DNA of 64,000 bases from Thetidibacter halocola (GCF_018224955.1 NZ_JAGTUU010000004.1:372001-436000), one strand, 5' to 3'; counted from the stretch's first letter, positions 9,487 through 22,128 are shown. Numbers and translations: made by a program. The notes: generated by a model not told the origin, from the sequence alone.

Positions 9487-10074
9487 TCAGATGTCGAAGA
9501 AGATCGTCTCGTCCTCGCCTTGCAGGCGGATGTCGAAACGGTAGCCGCCTTCGGCCGGCTGGGCCAGCAGGGTCTTTATCCTCTGCCGGTGCTCGACCCG
9601 CGACAGGATCGGGTCCTCGACATTGGCGGCTTCCTCGTCGGCGAAATACATCCTGGTATGCAGGCCCAGGTTGATGCCTCGCGCCACGATCCAGAAGGTG
9701 ACATGCGGCGCCTGGAGGCGGCCGTCGGGCCAGGCGACGCGGCCCGGCTTGACCGTTTCGAAGGTGAATTCGCCGGTCGTCATGTCGCCCGGGCTGCGGC
9801 CCCAGCCCGTAAAGGCCGGATCGCCGCCGCGGCCCGCGAACCGCCCCTCGGCATCGGCCTGCCAGATCTCGACCATCGCATCCTTGAGCGTGTTGCCCGC
9901 GCCGTCGATCACCGCCCCGGTGATGGTGATCCGCTTGCCCTTCGGCTCTCCCTTGAACAGCGAGGTGCCAAGGTCTTCGGGATAGATGCCGTGGATGCCG
10001 CTGAAATTGGGCGTGCAGCCGATATGGACATAAGGCCCCGCCGTCTGCGACGGGCTTTCGTTGAAGCGTTTCAT
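9487..10074 (-). CDS. pcaG: Protocatechuate 3,4-dioxygenase alpha subunit
   Basis: The product is 195 aa. It carries the intradiol-dioxygenase fold: TAGPYVHIG near the start, ITGAVIDGAGNTLKDAMVEIWQ, and RPPHVTFW-like ARGI strands in the form QAPHVTFWIVARG. As in other alpha subunits, the iron-ligand set is degenerate, since the non-haem Fe(III) sits in the beta subunit. Together with PcaH it opens the ring of protocatechuate between C3 and C4, giving beta-carboxy-cis,cis-muconate. The ATG at 10074 overlaps the pcaH stop (TGATG); a GTG lies one codon upstream. Confidence 0.95.
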   Translation of the reverse strand: MKRFNESPSQTAGPYVHIGCTPNFSGIHGIYPEDLGTSLFKGEPKGKRITITGAVIDGAGNTLKDAMVEIWQADAEGRFAGRGGDPAFTGWGRSPGDMTTGEFTFETVKPGRVAWPDGRLQAPHVTFWIVARGINLGLHTRMYFADEEAANVEDPILSRVEHRQRIKTLLAQPAEGGYRFDIRLQGEDETIFFDI

Positions 10075-10796
10075 CACAAGCCCTCCATGCGGTTTTCGAA
10101 CATGGTCTGGCGGCGGCCGCGCAGCACGATGTCAAACTGGTAGCAGAGCGCGTCCATGGGGACCGAGTTCTGCCGGTCGAGTTTCGCGACGAGGCTTTCG
10201 ATGCCTTCCCGCGTCGGAATGGTGCCGACGATGGGGCATTGCCAGATCATCGGGTCGCCCTCGAAATACAGTTGCGAGATCAGGCGCTGCGCAAAGCTGT
10301 GGCCGAAGACCGAGAAATGGATATGCGCCGGGCGCCAGTCATCTGCGCCGTTGGGCCAGGGATAGGGGCCGGGTTTCACCGTGCGGAACTCGTAGAAGCC
10401 GTTCTCGTCGGTGATGCAGCGCCCGCAGCCGCCGAAATTGGGGTCGAGCGGCGCGAGATAGCCCTCTTTCTTGTGGCGGTAGCGGCCGCCGGCATTTGCC
10501 TGCCAGACCTCGACCAGCGTGTGCGGCATCGGGCGGCCGACCTCGTCGATCACCCGGCCCTGCACGATGATGCGGGGTCCGATGGCGGATTCGCCGGTGA
10601 AGTTGTGGATCAGGTCGTTGTCGCGCGGCCCGAGGATGTCATGGCCGAAGACCGGCCCGGTTTCCTCGGACAGCGAGGTGGCGAAACCCAGCGGCGCAAA
10701 GCGCGGGCTGCGCGCCACCGAGGTCTTGTAAAGCGGCGTCAGCGCAGGCGGGTGCCATGCCCTGTCGCGCGCCGTGTATCCGTTGATCTTCGTCAT
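10074..10796 (-). CDS. pcaH: Protocatechuate 3,4-dioxygenase beta subunit
   Basis: The product is 240 aa, the usual length. The catalytic subunit's iron-ligand region is visible: a tyrosine in [14 protein letters not shown], then [18 protein letters not shown], where the HIH pair supplies the histidine ligands. It forms the (alpha-beta)n dioxygenase with PcaG. The order pcaC-pcaH-pcaG, with 44 nt before pcaH and a 1-nt overlap after it, indicates one transcript. It acts in the cytoplasm in the protocatechuate branch of the beta-ketoadipate pathway. Confidence 0.96.
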   Translation of the reverse strand: MTKINGYTARDRAWHPPALTPLYKTSVARSPRFAPLGFATSLSEETGPVFGHDILGPRDNDLIHNFTGESAIGPRIIVQGRVIDEVGRPMPHTLVEVWQANAGGRYRHKKEGYLAPLDPNFGGCGRCITDENGFYEFRTVKPGPYPWPNGADDWRPAHIHFSVFGHSFAQRLISQLYFEGDPMIWQCPIVGTIPTREGIESLVAKLDRQNSVPMDALCYQFDIVLRGRRQTMFENRMEGL

Positions 10797-10840
10797 GGTC
10801 GGTCCGGTCTCCTCTTGCCCGAAAGCGGCGCGTTTCCAGG

Positions 10841-11224
10841 TCAGTTCGTGTCCTTGTCAAGCTCGGCCCAGGTCTGCTTGGCCAGCTTGATCGCGTGGTT
10901 GGCGCGCGGCACGCCGGCATAGATGGCGACGTGCTGGAACGCCTCCATCACGTCGACGCGCGAGGCGCCGGTGCGGGCGCAGGCGCGGATATGCATCGGG
11001 ATCTCCTCGAAATTGCCCAGCGCCGCCAGCAGCGCCAGCGTCAGCATCGAGCGTTCGCGGTCGCTGATCCCGTCAGAGGCCCAGACCGTGCCCCAGGCCG
11101 CCTCGGTGATGAGCGTCTGGAAGGGCGTGTCCTCGGATGTCCTTGCGGCCTCGGCGCGGTCTACATGCGCATCGCCAAGGACGCGGCGCCGGACCTGCAT
11201 GCCGGTGTCGTAACGGTTGGTCAT
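10841..11224 (-). CDS. pcaC: 4-carboxymuconolactone decarboxylase
   Basis: The product is 127 aa and matches PcaC (EC 4.1.1.44) in length and motifs: [16 protein letters not shown] near the N-terminus, [33 protein letters not shown], and GVPRANHA close to the end. It decarboxylates gamma-carboxymuconolactone to the enol-lactone. It starts 16 nt after the pobA stop. The neighbouring steps PcaB (before) and PcaD (after) are not encoded in this cluster, so they must lie elsewhere. Confidence 0.95.
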   Translation of the reverse strand: MTNRYDTGMQVRRRVLGDAHVDRAEAARTSEDTPFQTLITEAAWGTVWASDGISDRERSMLTLALLAALGNFEEIPMHIRACARTGASRVDVMEAFQHVAIYAGVPRANHAIKLAKQTWAELDKDTN

Positions 11225-11240
11225 GGCGTCCCTTTCGGCG

Positions 11241-13434
<2,194 letters not shown>

Positions 13435-13530
13435 CGCTGCCCGCGCTTCATCCACAACTTAATGTGGGTGTCACCGAGATTTCGCTTTACACAGACCCTG
13501 TGCCCCATGCACCATATCTGGTAAGGGCCT

Positions 13531-13545
13531 CTGGGGACGCCCCAG
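13531..13545 (+). terminator. Hairpin downstream of pcaQ
   Basis: CTGGGG, loop ACG, CCCCAG forms a compact 6-bp GC-rich stem in the 180-bp gap after pcaQ. There is no T-run. It could end the pcaQ transcript or lie in the leader of the next gene. Confidence 0.35.
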
Positions 13546-13614
13546 ACCCTTGAGCAGGCAGCAAGCGCTTGGGGTCTTTGCCGACCCCGGCGCAATAACC
13601 AAAGAGGTGGCGGC

Positions 13615-14115
13615 ATGGCCCTGTCCGAGCAATTCCTGACCGAAGATCTGCACCCGATCGACATCGTCGAGCACATCGCCGAGCACAACGACTGGGAATT
13701 CGATCGCGTCGGAGACGACCAGATCGCCATGGCGGTTCAGGGACAATGGCGCACCTATTCGATCACCCTGGCATGGTCGGGCTTTGACGAGACGCTGCGG
13801 ATGATCTGCACGTTCGAGTTCGACCCGCCCGAGGACCGCATGGACGTGCTCTACGAGGGTCTGAACCTGGTCAACGACCAGTGCTGGGCAGGCGCCTTCA
13901 GCTATTGGGCGCAGCACAAGCTGATGGTCTACCGCTACGGCCTGGTGCTGGCGGGCGGCAATGTCGCCTCGCCGGAACAGATCGATACGATGATCACCGC
14001 CGCCGTGCTGTCGGCGGAACGCTACTATCCGGCCTTCCAGCTGATGAGCTGGACCGACCAGACCGCCGCACAGGCGTTGCAGGTCGCCATTGCAGAGGCT
14101 TACGGCCGCGCGTAA
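13615..14115 (+). CDS. YbjN domain-containing protein
   Basis: The product is 166 aa, without signal peptide or membrane segment. It has the YbjN look: an acidic N-terminus, then DDQIAMAVQGQWRTYSITLAW and FEFDPPEDRMDVLYEGLNLVNDQCW. These resemble type III secretion chaperone-like folds but occur broadly. YbjN homologues have been linked to stress and motility in enterobacteria; the molecular role is not established. It precedes proC by 33 nt on the same strand and is probably co-transcribed. An AGAGG sequence precedes the ATG. Confidence 0.8.
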   Translation: MALSEQFLTEDLHPIDIVEHIAEHNDWEFDRVGDDQIAMAVQGQWRTYSITLAWSGFDETLRMICTFEFDPPEDRMDVLYEGLNLVNDQCWAGAFSYWAQHKLMVYRYGLVLAGGNVASPEQIDTMITAAVLSAERYYPAFQLMSWTDQTAAQALQVAIAEAYGRA

Positions 14116-14148
14116 ACCTTGCCCCCGTCGAACAGGCGGGGGAAAACC

Positions 14149-14964
14149 ATGGAACATTCCGAACTGGCGCATCGCGGCCTTGTCCTTCTGGGCTGCGGCA
14201 AGATGGGATCGGCGATGCTCGAGGGCTGGCTTGCCCGCGGCCTGCCCGAGTCCTCGGTCTGGGTCATCGACCCAAAACCCTCGGACTGGGTCATCAACCA
14301 GCACACGCATCTCAACGCCGCGCTGCCGCCGAACCCGGCGGTGGTCATCGTCGCGGTCAAGCCGCAGATGATGGGCGAGGCGCTGCCCGGGCTCCAGGCG
14401 CTGGGCAATCGCGACACGCTGTTCGTCTCGATCGCGGCGGGCACGACGCTGGCGACGCTGGCAGAGACGCTGGGCGACCGGACTCCGATCGTCCGTGCCA
14501 TGCCAAACACCCCTGCCGCCGTGGGCCGGGGCATCAGTGCCATCATCGGGAACGATCACGTGACCACCGAACAGACGGCCATGGCCGAGGCGCTGCTGGC
14601 CGCAGTGGGCGAGGTCGTGCACCTCGACAGCGAAAGCCAGATGGACGCGGTCACGGGCCTCAGCGGCTCGGGCCCGGCCTATGTCTTTCACCTGATCGAA
14701 TGCCTCGCCGCAGCCGGAGAGGCGCAGGGCCTGGCACCCCACCTCGCGATGCAGCTGGCAAAGGCGACCGTCGCGGGCGCAGGCGCGCTGGCGATGCAGG
14801 CCAAGGAAGACCCGACGCAACTGCGCGTCAACGTCACCTCGCCCAATGGCACGACGCAGGCCGGGCTGGCCGTGCTGATGGACCAGGACAAGGGCCTGCC
14901 CCCGCTGATCCGCGACACCGTCGCCGCGGCAACCTGCCGCTCGAAGGAACTAGCCGATGGCTGA
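14149..14964 (+). CDS. proC: Pyrroline-5-carboxylate reductase
   Basis: The product is 271 aa. It has an N-terminal Rossmann motif LLGCGKMGSAML (residues 13-24), VRAMPNTPAAVGRG in the middle, and the C-terminal dimerisation signature GLSGSGPAYVFHLIE. It reduces 1-pyrroline-5-carboxylate to proline, the last step of proline synthesis. The ATG at 14149 follows a GGCGGGGGA purine-rich stretch; an upstream in-frame ATG at 14119 lacks one. The stop overlaps the csaA start by 8 nt, indicating coupled translation. Confidence 0.95.
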   Translation: MEHSELAHRGLVLLGCGKMGSAMLEGWLARGLPESSVWVIDPKPSDWVINQHTHLNAALPPNPAVVIVAVKPQMMGEALPGLQALGNRDTLFVSIAAGTTLATLAETLGDRTPIVRAMPNTPAAVGRGISAIIGNDHVTTEQTAMAEALLAAVGEVVHLDSESQMDAVTGLSGSGPAYVFHLIECLAAAGEAQGLAPHLAMQLAKATVAGAGALAMQAKEDPTQLRVNVTSPNGTTQAGLAVLMDQDKGLPPLIRDTVAAATCRSKELADG

Positions 14965-15295
14965 GATCGCCTATGACGATTTCCTGGCCGTCGACATCCG
15001 CGCCGGCACGGTGATCCGCGCCGAACCCTACCCCGAGGCGCGCAAGCCCGCGATCAAGCTCTGGGTGGATTTCGGCGGTGACCTGGGCGTCAAGAAAAGC
15101 TCTGCCCAGATCACGGTGCATTACGATCCCGAAACCCTGGTCGGCCGGCAAGTGATGGCCGTGGTCAACTTTCCGCCCCGCCAGATCGGCAAATTCCTGT
15201 CTGAAATCCTCGTGCTGGGCGTCAGCGACGCGAGCGGCGCAATCGTTCTGCTGTCGCCGGACCACCCGGTGCCGAACGGCGGCCGGATGCACTGA
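14957..15295 (+). CDS. csaA: CsaA-type tRNA-binding protein
   Basis: The product is 112 aa. It consists of a single OB-fold tRNA-binding domain as in CsaA and the MetRS C-terminus: FLAVDIRAGTVIRAEPYPEARKPA, SSAQITVHYDPETLVGRQVMAVVNFPPRQIG and LGVSDASGAIVLLSPD. CsaA has been described as an export-related chaperone and binds tRNA in vitro; its cellular role is unsettled. It overlaps proC and is the last gene of the YbjN-proC-csaA run. Confidence 0.93.
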   Translation: MAEIAYDDFLAVDIRAGTVIRAEPYPEARKPAIKLWVDFGGDLGVKKSSAQITVHYDPETLVGRQVMAVVNFPPRQIGKFLSEILVLGVSDASGAIVLLSPDHPVPNGGRMH

Positions 15296-15370
15296 CGGGG
15301 CGTCAACCGACCGTCCAGCTTGACCTTGCTGCACCGATCGGGCTTGGCTTTCGGAAACCGGAGGATCCCC

Positions 15371-16489
15371 ATGACCCAGCCCGCCATCACAGGCCACGGC
15401 GTGTTCACGCCGCAAGAGATCATCACCAATGACGAGTTGGTGGTGGCCTTCAACGCCTATGCCGACCGCTGGAACGCCGAGAACGCCGGAGAGATCGCCG
15501 CCGGCGAGATCGAGCCCATGGCCCATTCCAGCAGCGGCTTCATCCTCTCGGCCTCGGGGATCGAGCGTCGACACGTGATGGACAAATCCGGCGTGCTGGA
15601 CCCGGCGCGCATGTATCCGCGCCTGCCCGCGCGGCCTGACGACACGCCCTCGATCATGGCCGAAATGGCGCTGGACGCCTGCACCAGGGCGCTGGCCGTG
15701 GCGGGGCGCGAGGGCTCGGAGGTCGACCTGGTGATCTGCGCCGCCTCGAACCACGAACGCGCCTATCCTGCCATCGCCATCGAGATCCAGAAGCTGATCG
15801 GCGCGGGCGGCTTTGCCTTCGACATGAACGTGGCCTGTTCCTCGGCCACGTTCGGCATCCAGGCGGCAGCGGACATGGTGCGCGCAGGAAGCGTAAGGCG
15901 CGCGCTGGTGGTCTGCCCCGAGATCTGCTCGGGGCATCTGGAATGGCGCGACCGGGATTGCCATTTCATCTTCGGCGATGTCTGCACCGCCGTGCTGATC
16001 GAGGACGCGGGACAGGCGAAAGGCGCGCATTTCGTCATCCACGGCACCCGCTGCGCCACAGAGTTCTCGAACAACATCCGCAACAACAACGGTTTCCTGC
16101 GCCGCGCGCATGACCAGATGGACGACCGCCGCGACATGCAGTTCATGCAGAACGGGCGCAAGGTGTTCAAGGAAGTGCTGCCGATGGTATCGGCCCATAT
16201 CCTGGGGCACATGGAGGATGCCGGCTGGCGCGCCGACGACCTCAAGCGGCTGTGGCTGCACCAGGCCAACAAGACGATGAACGACTTCATCGGGCGCAAG
16301 GTGCTGGGCCGCGATCCCGGACCGGGCGAACAGCCCAACATCCTGCAGGACTACGCCAATACCTCGTCCGCCGGGTCGATCATCGCCTTTTCGCTGCACT
16401 CGAACGATCTCGCCCCCGGTGACAGGGGCGTGATCTGTTCCTTCGGGGCAGGCTACTCGGTGGGCTCGGTGCTGGTCGAGCGCGGCTGA
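15371..16489 (+). CDS. Beta-ketoacyl-ACP synthase III family protein
   Basis: The product is 372 aa, about 50 longer than typical FabH. The thiolase-fold catalytic triad is present: Cys near residue 155 (NVACSSATFG), His near 296 (WLHQANKTMNDF) and Asn near 329 (ANTSSAGSI). It also ends with GAGYSVGSVLVERG. KAS III enzymes start fatty-acid synthesis by condensing acetyl-CoA with malonyl-ACP; longer paralogues serve specialised lipids or polyketides. It is not in a fab operon here. The ATG at 15371 has a GGAGG site. Its 3' end overlaps the convergent DUF1963 gene by 37 nt. Confidence 0.9.
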   Translation: MTQPAITGHGVFTPQEIITNDELVVAFNAYADRWNAENAGEIAAGEIEPMAHSSSGFILSASGIERRHVMDKSGVLDPARMYPRLPARPDDTPSIMAEMALDACTRALAVAGREGSEVDLVICAASNHERAYPAIAIEIQKLIGAGGFAFDMNVACSSATFGIQAAADMVRAGSVRRALVVCPEICSGHLEWRDRDCHFIFGDVCTAVLIEDAGQAKGAHFVIHGTRCATEFSNNIRNNNGFLRRAHDQMDDRRDMQFMQNGRKVFKEVLPMVSAHILGHMEDAGWRADDLKRLWLHQANKTMNDFIGRKVLGRDPGPGEQPNILQDYANTSSAGSIIAFSLHSNDLAPGDRGVICSFGAGYSVGSVLVERG

Positions 16490-18033
16490 GCCACCCTCGC
16501 CGCCGAAAAATCGCCGCGCTCCAGCGCGTCTTGCGGCAAGGTGACGGTCAGCACGTTGCGCGGGCCCAGTTGCCAGCCGGTCAGGCCACCGCCGCGGACC
16601 GTCAGCAAGGCCACCTGCCCTGCCGGTGCCTCGCCGCCCATGGTCAGCGCAGGCTGCGCGGCCAGCGCCTGCCAGTGCGGCAGCAAGGCGCGGCGCGGGA
16701 TACGCGGCAGCGCCTCGGGATCCTGTGCCAGAACGCGGCGCGCGTGCAATTCGACCAGGGGCTTGTAGGCGCGGAACAGCGGCAGCGACAGCAGGAGACG
16801 TGCCGGGCGACCGGCATCCCAGCCCTCGGTCGTCAGCTCGGCAAGGCGCGACATCAGCACCTCTGCCTCATCCTCGTCGAACGGCGCACCTTCTGCCCGT
16901 GCCTCGGTCTGGCGGGACAACAGGCGCAGGCGCGCCAGCGTCATCATCCGCGCCTCGCGGGCGGCGCTGGCAGCATCGGACGCCAGCGTCGGGGCGACAT
17001 CCGCCTCCCATTTCTTCAGCAGGCGGCGCAGCATGAGCGACAGGCTGTCAAGCAGCGCAAGGGCGCTGACCCAGTCGAACGGATAGAGCGCGGGCTCGTC
17101 CAGACGGCCGTCCTCGAGGAAGGCTGCCGGGGCCGCGACGGGTTCCGCGTCGCCATCGTCGCGCATCGCCTCGAGGCTCCAGCGCGGGGCGATCAGCGCC
17201 TCGGGACCAACCAAAGCGGACAGCCGCCACTCCGGCGCGCGCTCGGGGAAGAGGTCGGGAGCGCCTTTCGGCAAGGGGCGCAGGCGGCCCTGGAGACGGT
17301 TGTGCAGGACAGCGATCCGGCCGAGGCGCGGACCACCTACAAAGACCGACAGCCAGCCCGTGCGCGGGCCTTGCCCACCCCAGATCTCGGGTTGCAGTTC
17401 CGACAGGTCGATCTGCGCCAGGAACGCCGCAGGCGACCCCGCAAGGCGTGGCCAGTCGACCCCATGGGGCAGCGAGGGCAATCCACCGATCCAGCTGCGC
17501 CCGGCGACCTGGCCCGGCACGGCACGGAACCGTGTGTGGCCCACCGCCATAAGCGCCGGGTTCCGTGCCTCGGCCTGGATGCGGGCCAGTGCCGCCATGA
17601 CGACGCGGGTCGGGGCATCGGCATCTTCGGCCTCTTCATCCTCGGGCACCGTTTCGGGCTCCACCGGCTTGGCGACACGCGCCGCCTCGGGCGCGGGTTT
17701 CGGCGCCGGTTCCGACTGTCGCGCGGACAGCGCAGAAGCAGAAAGTTCTTGCAGCATGTCGCGGAAGTCCTTTGGCTTCATCCCGAACCGGGCCGTCTGC
17801 GCTTCGTCGCCCGCAACGGCGGACTCGATTGATGCCCGTTCTTCCGCCTCGATCCGCCGGCCAAGCCGAAGCAGCGTAAAGCCCAGAATTGCGACGGCCA
17901 GCGCAGTCCACGGCTTGTCCAGCACTGCCGGCGAGACTTCCGTAAACCCCTTTGCAATCGCCGCTTGCCACAGCAGCCCCGCGATCAGCAGTGCCGTGCC
18001 AAACATGAAAGTCGATCGCGCAAATAGAACCAT
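16453..18033 (-). CDS. Membrane-anchored DUF1963-domain protein
   Basis: The product is 526 aa. Two hydrophobic segments lie at residues about 8-26 and 42-58. A charged linker rich in Glu, Pro and Ala follows, then a domain starting near residue 165 with SWIGGLPSLPHGVDWP and AFLAQIDLSEL, which is the DUF1963/YwqG signature. The C-terminal part contains arginine-rich helices and RRALLPHWQALA. Function is unknown. The start at 18033 was chosen because the first membrane segment begins there, with GGGAG upstream. The gene is convergent with, and overlaps, the KAS III gene. Confidence 0.78.
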   Translation of the reverse strand: MVLFARSTFMFGTALLIAGLLWQAAIAKGFTEVSPAVLDKPWTALAVAILGFTLLRLGRRIEAEERASIESAVAGDEAQTARFGMKPKDFRDMLQELSASALSARQSEPAPKPAPEAARVAKPVEPETVPEDEEAEDADAPTRVVMAALARIQAEARNPALMAVGHTRFRAVPGQVAGRSWIGGLPSLPHGVDWPRLAGSPAAFLAQIDLSELQPEIWGGQGPRTGWLSVFVGGPRLGRIAVLHNRLQGRLRPLPKGAPDLFPERAPEWRLSALVGPEALIAPRWSLEAMRDDGDAEPVAAPAAFLEDGRLDEPALYPFDWVSALALLDSLSLMLRRLLKKWEADVAPTLASDAASAAREARMMTLARLRLLSRQTEARAEGAPFDEDEAEVLMSRLAELTTEGWDAGRPARLLLSLPLFRAYKPLVELHARRVLAQDPEALPRIPRRALLPHWQALAAQPALTMGGEAPAGQVALLTVRGGGLTGWQLGPRNVLTVTLPQDALERGDFSAARVAQPRSTSTEPTE

Positions 18034-18148
18034 GGCTCGTGTCTCCCACCTGTCTATCCAATCCCATTGTTGAGGATCGGCGAACAGTCTGGCCGTTTTC
18101 GGGAATGAACGTGGCAAGGATGAGGCGAAACCAAGCGGGCGGCGCAAC

Positions 18149-18736
18149 TCAGGCGGGACGGTCGCCCATGGCCTCGCGCCAGTGGCGACGGCACAGGCTG
18201 ACATAGGTCTCGTTGCCGCCGATCTGCACCTGGGCGCCTTCGCGCAGGGGCCGGCCCTGCGCATCCTGGCGAACGACCATCGTCGCCTTGCGGCCACAAT
18301 GGCAGATCGTGCGAACCTCGCGCATCGTATCGGCCAGCGCCAGCAAGGCGGCCGATCCGGGAAACAATTCGCCACGGAAATCGACGCGCAGACCGTAGGC
18401 CATCACCGGCACGCCGAGGTCGTCAACCACCCGCGCCAGTTGCCAGACCTGGTCGCGGTCAAGGAACTGCGCCTCGTCGACAAAAATGCAGGCCACCGGT
18501 CCCGCCTTCAGCCGGGCAGCGATCCTGGCGAACAGGTCCTCGCCGGGACGGAACGTGTCCGCCTCGCGGCCCAGCCCGATGCGCGAGCCGATCTTGCCCT
18601 TGCCGGCGCGGTCATCCAGCGCGGCAGTCAGCAGGTAGGTGTCCATGCCGCGTTCGTTGTAATTGTGCGCCGCCTGCAAGAGCAGCGTCGACTTGCCCGC
18701 GTTCATGGTCGAGTAGTGGAAATAGAGCTTGGCCAT
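18149..18736 (-). CDS. tdk: Thymidine kinase
   Basis: The product is 195 aa, as in type II thymidine kinases. It begins MAKLYFHYSTMNAGKST with the P-loop MNAGKST at residues 11-17. The catalytic DEAQFL motif and a zinc site with CHCGRKA and a later Cys/His pair (SLCRRHW) are visible. It phosphorylates thymidine in the pyrimidine salvage pathway. ATG 18736 fits the family start; ATGs further upstream add no conserved sequence. It complements thyA-folA further along the window. Confidence 0.95.
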   Translation of the reverse strand: MAKLYFHYSTMNAGKSTLLLQAAHNYNERGMDTYLLTAALDDRAGKGKIGSRIGLGREADTFRPGEDLFARIAARLKAGPVACIFVDEAQFLDRDQVWQLARVVDDLGVPVMAYGLRVDFRGELFPGSAALLALADTMREVRTICHCGRKATMVVRQDAQGRPLREGAQVQIGGNETYVSLCRRHWREAMGDRPA

Positions 18737-18802
18737 GGCCGTGTGATGCCGCAGCCCGCCGGGCATGGCAAGGTGACGCGGCACCGCGTGCCGGGGTGGC
18801 CT

Positions 18803-19594
18803 TCACTCGGCGCGGATCAAGCCCGCGAGATGGCCGAACAATTCGCCATTCGCACAGAGGATGGAGCCGGTTTCAGCCGGGTCGGCCTCGGCCCGGACGC
18901 CTTCGACCAGCGCACCGGCCTCCTTGGCGATCAGCCAGCCGGCGGCCATGTCCCACAGGTTCAGCTCTCGCTCCCAGTAGCCGTCGTAGCGGCCGGCGGC
19001 GACATAGGCGAGGTCCAGCGCGGCTGAACCGAAGCGGCGGACGCCTGCGCATTCCGGCATCACGCGCGCCAGGTCCTTGAGCGTCGCGGGCAGCGTGCGC
19101 TTGGCGGCAAAGGGAATGCCGGTGGCAAAGACCGCCTCGATCATGCGGCGGCGGCCCGAGACGCGCAGGCGGCGCGAGTCGTTCATCCACGCGCCCTGCC
19201 CCTTCTCGGAATAGAACATCTCGTCCTTGGCCGGGTCAAAGACGACGCCCGCCACGATCTGGCCCTTGTGTTCCAGCGCGATCGAGATGGCGAAATGCGG
19301 CAGGCCGTGCAGGAAGTTGGTTGTGCCATCGAGCGGATCGACGATCCAGCGGCGGGTCGGATCCTCGCCTGCTTCCTCGCCGGTCTCCTCGCCCAGCCAA
19401 CCATAGGTCGGGCGTGCGCCACGCAGTTCCTCGCGCAGGATGCGTTCAGCCTCGAGGTCGGCCTTGGAGACGAAATCGCCCGCGCCCTTCATCGACACCT
19501 GCAGGTTCTCGACCTCGCGGAAATCCTTGACCAGAGAACGACCCGCCTTGCGGGCAGCCTTGATCATGATGTTGAGATTCGCGCTGCCCTGCAT
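18803..19594 (-). CDS. suhB: Inositol monophosphatase family protein
   Basis: The product is 263 aa. Metal-binding motifs are clear: GEE in WLGEETGEE, DPLDGTTNFLHG near residue 86, and the C-terminal WDMAAGWLIAKEAG. Such Mg-dependent enzymes hydrolyse myo-inositol phosphates; bacterial SuhB additionally takes part in transcription antitermination. Which role dominates cannot be read here. It lies 66 nt upstream of tdk on the same strand, but no functional link is obvious. Confidence 0.92.
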   Translation of the reverse strand: MQGSANLNIMIKAARKAGRSLVKDFREVENLQVSMKGAGDFVSKADLEAERILREELRGARPTYGWLGEETGEEAGEDPTRRWIVDPLDGTTNFLHGLPHFAISIALEHKGQIVAGVVFDPAKDEMFYSEKGQGAWMNDSRRLRVSGRRRMIEAVFATGIPFAAKRTLPATLKDLARVMPECAGVRRFGSAALDLAYVAAGRYDGYWERELNLWDMAAGWLIAKEAGALVEGVRAEADPAETGSILCANGELFGHLAGLIRAE

Positions 19595-19669
19595 GGCCGC
19601 CCCCGCATGTATAGGAAGTCAGGCCGCGCCTATACGCGGACTGACCCGGAATGCCAAGGGGGAGGACCG

Positions 19670-19978
19670 TCAGCGATAGACGACGCCCTTTTCGCCCACC
19701 GGGGCATGGGCGCCGGGCGCGGCCGGGCGATGGCCCCTGCTGCCGCCCGCCCGGTCCACGTAAGGCCCGGCATTGGGCACACCGCAGGCAATCACGCCAG
19801 CGGCGAAGACCGGCTGCAATCCCGCCGGGCAATGGCTCGCGGCGCGGTATTCATGCGTGAGGAAATTCGAATTGGGGTCGTTCGTCGCGTCCCCCCCATA
19901 CATGTCGCCCCAGGCCAGGGCGGCGCCGCCCGACAGGGTGACAGCGGTTGCTGCGGCAAACAGTCTGACAATCGTCAT
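19670..19978 (-). CDS. Small secreted hypothetical protein
   Basis: The product is 102 aa. A signal peptide (TIVRLFAAATAVTLSGGAALA, residues 2-22) ends in an AxA site before WGDMYGGD. The mature part has two cysteines (ASHCPAG and VIACGVP), which may form a disulfide, and a Gly/Pro-rich tail. It is not recognised. The ATG at 19978 places the signal peptide at the N-terminus. It sits upstream of suhB on the same strand. Confidence 0.65.
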   Translation of the reverse strand: MTIVRLFAAATAVTLSGGAALAWGDMYGGDATNDPNSNFLTHEYRAASHCPAGLQPVFAAGVIACGVPNAGPYVDRAGGSRGHRPAAPGAHAPVGEKGVVYR

Positions 19979-20134
19979 GTCATCCCCCTTCGGGCTAGTC
20001 GCTGACATCAGGCTACCAGCACGGTGAGGCCTGTCAATTTCTTCCCGGGCGCGACCCGCCGTGCGGCGCGTTTACCCTTTGAAAAGGCCACCGTCCGACC
20101 CTCGCGGCCGGGCCTGCCGCAAAGGAACGCCACC

Positions 20135-20419
20135 ATGATCGACCTGCTACGGCTTCTCAGCCTCTACTATCTCTGCGACGAGACCGCCGCCCGGCGCGTG
20201 CTGGACGCTGCCGAGGCCGAAGGCTGCGTCGCGCTCTACGAAAGCGTCAAGCAGCGCTTTTCCGATGCGCCGCCTGCGCCCGAGGGCAGAGCGGAACAGG
20301 TCGAACAGCGGCGTGCGGCGTATCGCGGCTTCAAGGCGTGGGAGGCCGGGAACCCCGAGTTGGTGCAGGAATTGCGGGGCGCCGCGAGGACCCGGCTGGG
20401 CAGTCCCGACCTGTCGTAG
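20135..20419 (+). CDS. Small hypothetical protein
   Basis: The product is 94 aa with no membrane segment. It starts MIDLLRLLSLYYLCDETAARRVLDAAE, followed by a charged helical part ending in arginine-rich sequence. An AAAGGA site 8 nt upstream supports the ATG at 20135. It is not recognised. It stands alone between the secreted protein (divergent) and a convergent hypothetical gene 9 nt downstream. Confidence 0.62.
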   Translation: MIDLLRLLSLYYLCDETAARRVLDAAEAEGCVALYESVKQRFSDAPPAPEGRAEQVEQRRAAYRGFKAWEAGNPELVQELRGAARTRLGSPDLS

Positions 20420-20428
20420 CGCGGAGCC

Positions 20429-20836
20429 CTAGTCCGCCTCGCCGCGCGCCAGCCGCTCGGCCTTGCGCCGCACCAGGACGCTGCGCAGGTCGTGCATCGC
20501 CATCAGCAGCGCATCAGTCACCTCGTCCAGTTGCACGTCCTCGGCCCGTGTCTGCGCCCAGTGGGCGGCGCGATTGAGCTGGTCGATGGTCCGGTGGATG
20601 TCGTCGATCTCGCGCAGCGCGGCGATGGCCTGCCGCTCGGCCATCCAGCCCCGGATCGCGACAAGATCCGCCTTGGTCAGGTCGCGCCCGCCCTGCGCCT
20701 TGACCTCGTCCCGCGCGAGGTTGACCGCGGCGATGGGCTCCATCTCGATCCGGCGATTGCGGTTCTCGGTGTCGACGCGAAAGACCAGCGCGCCATTGTC
20801 CCGCACGCGAAAGAAATAGTCGGGCAGGTCGGCCAT
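20429..20836 (-). CDS. Hypothetical cytoplasmic protein
   Basis: The product is 135 aa, soluble and helical. It begins MADLPDYFFRVRDNGALVFRVD, then has RNRRIEMEPIAAVNLARDEVK and an acidic/arginine-rich end. It is not recognised. The ATG lies 4 nt after the aminotransferase stop, so the two are probably co-transcribed. Its role may relate to that gene, but no motif indicates how. Confidence 0.68.
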   Translation of the reverse strand: MADLPDYFFRVRDNGALVFRVDTENRNRRIEMEPIAAVNLARDEVKAQGGRDLTKADLVAIRGWMAERQAIAALREIDDIHRTIDQLNRAAHWAQTRAEDVQLDEVTDALLMAMHDLRSVLVRRKAERLARGEAD

Positions 20837-20840
20837 CGCC

Positions 20841-22121
<1,281 letters not shown>

Positions 22122-22128
22122 TCACGAC

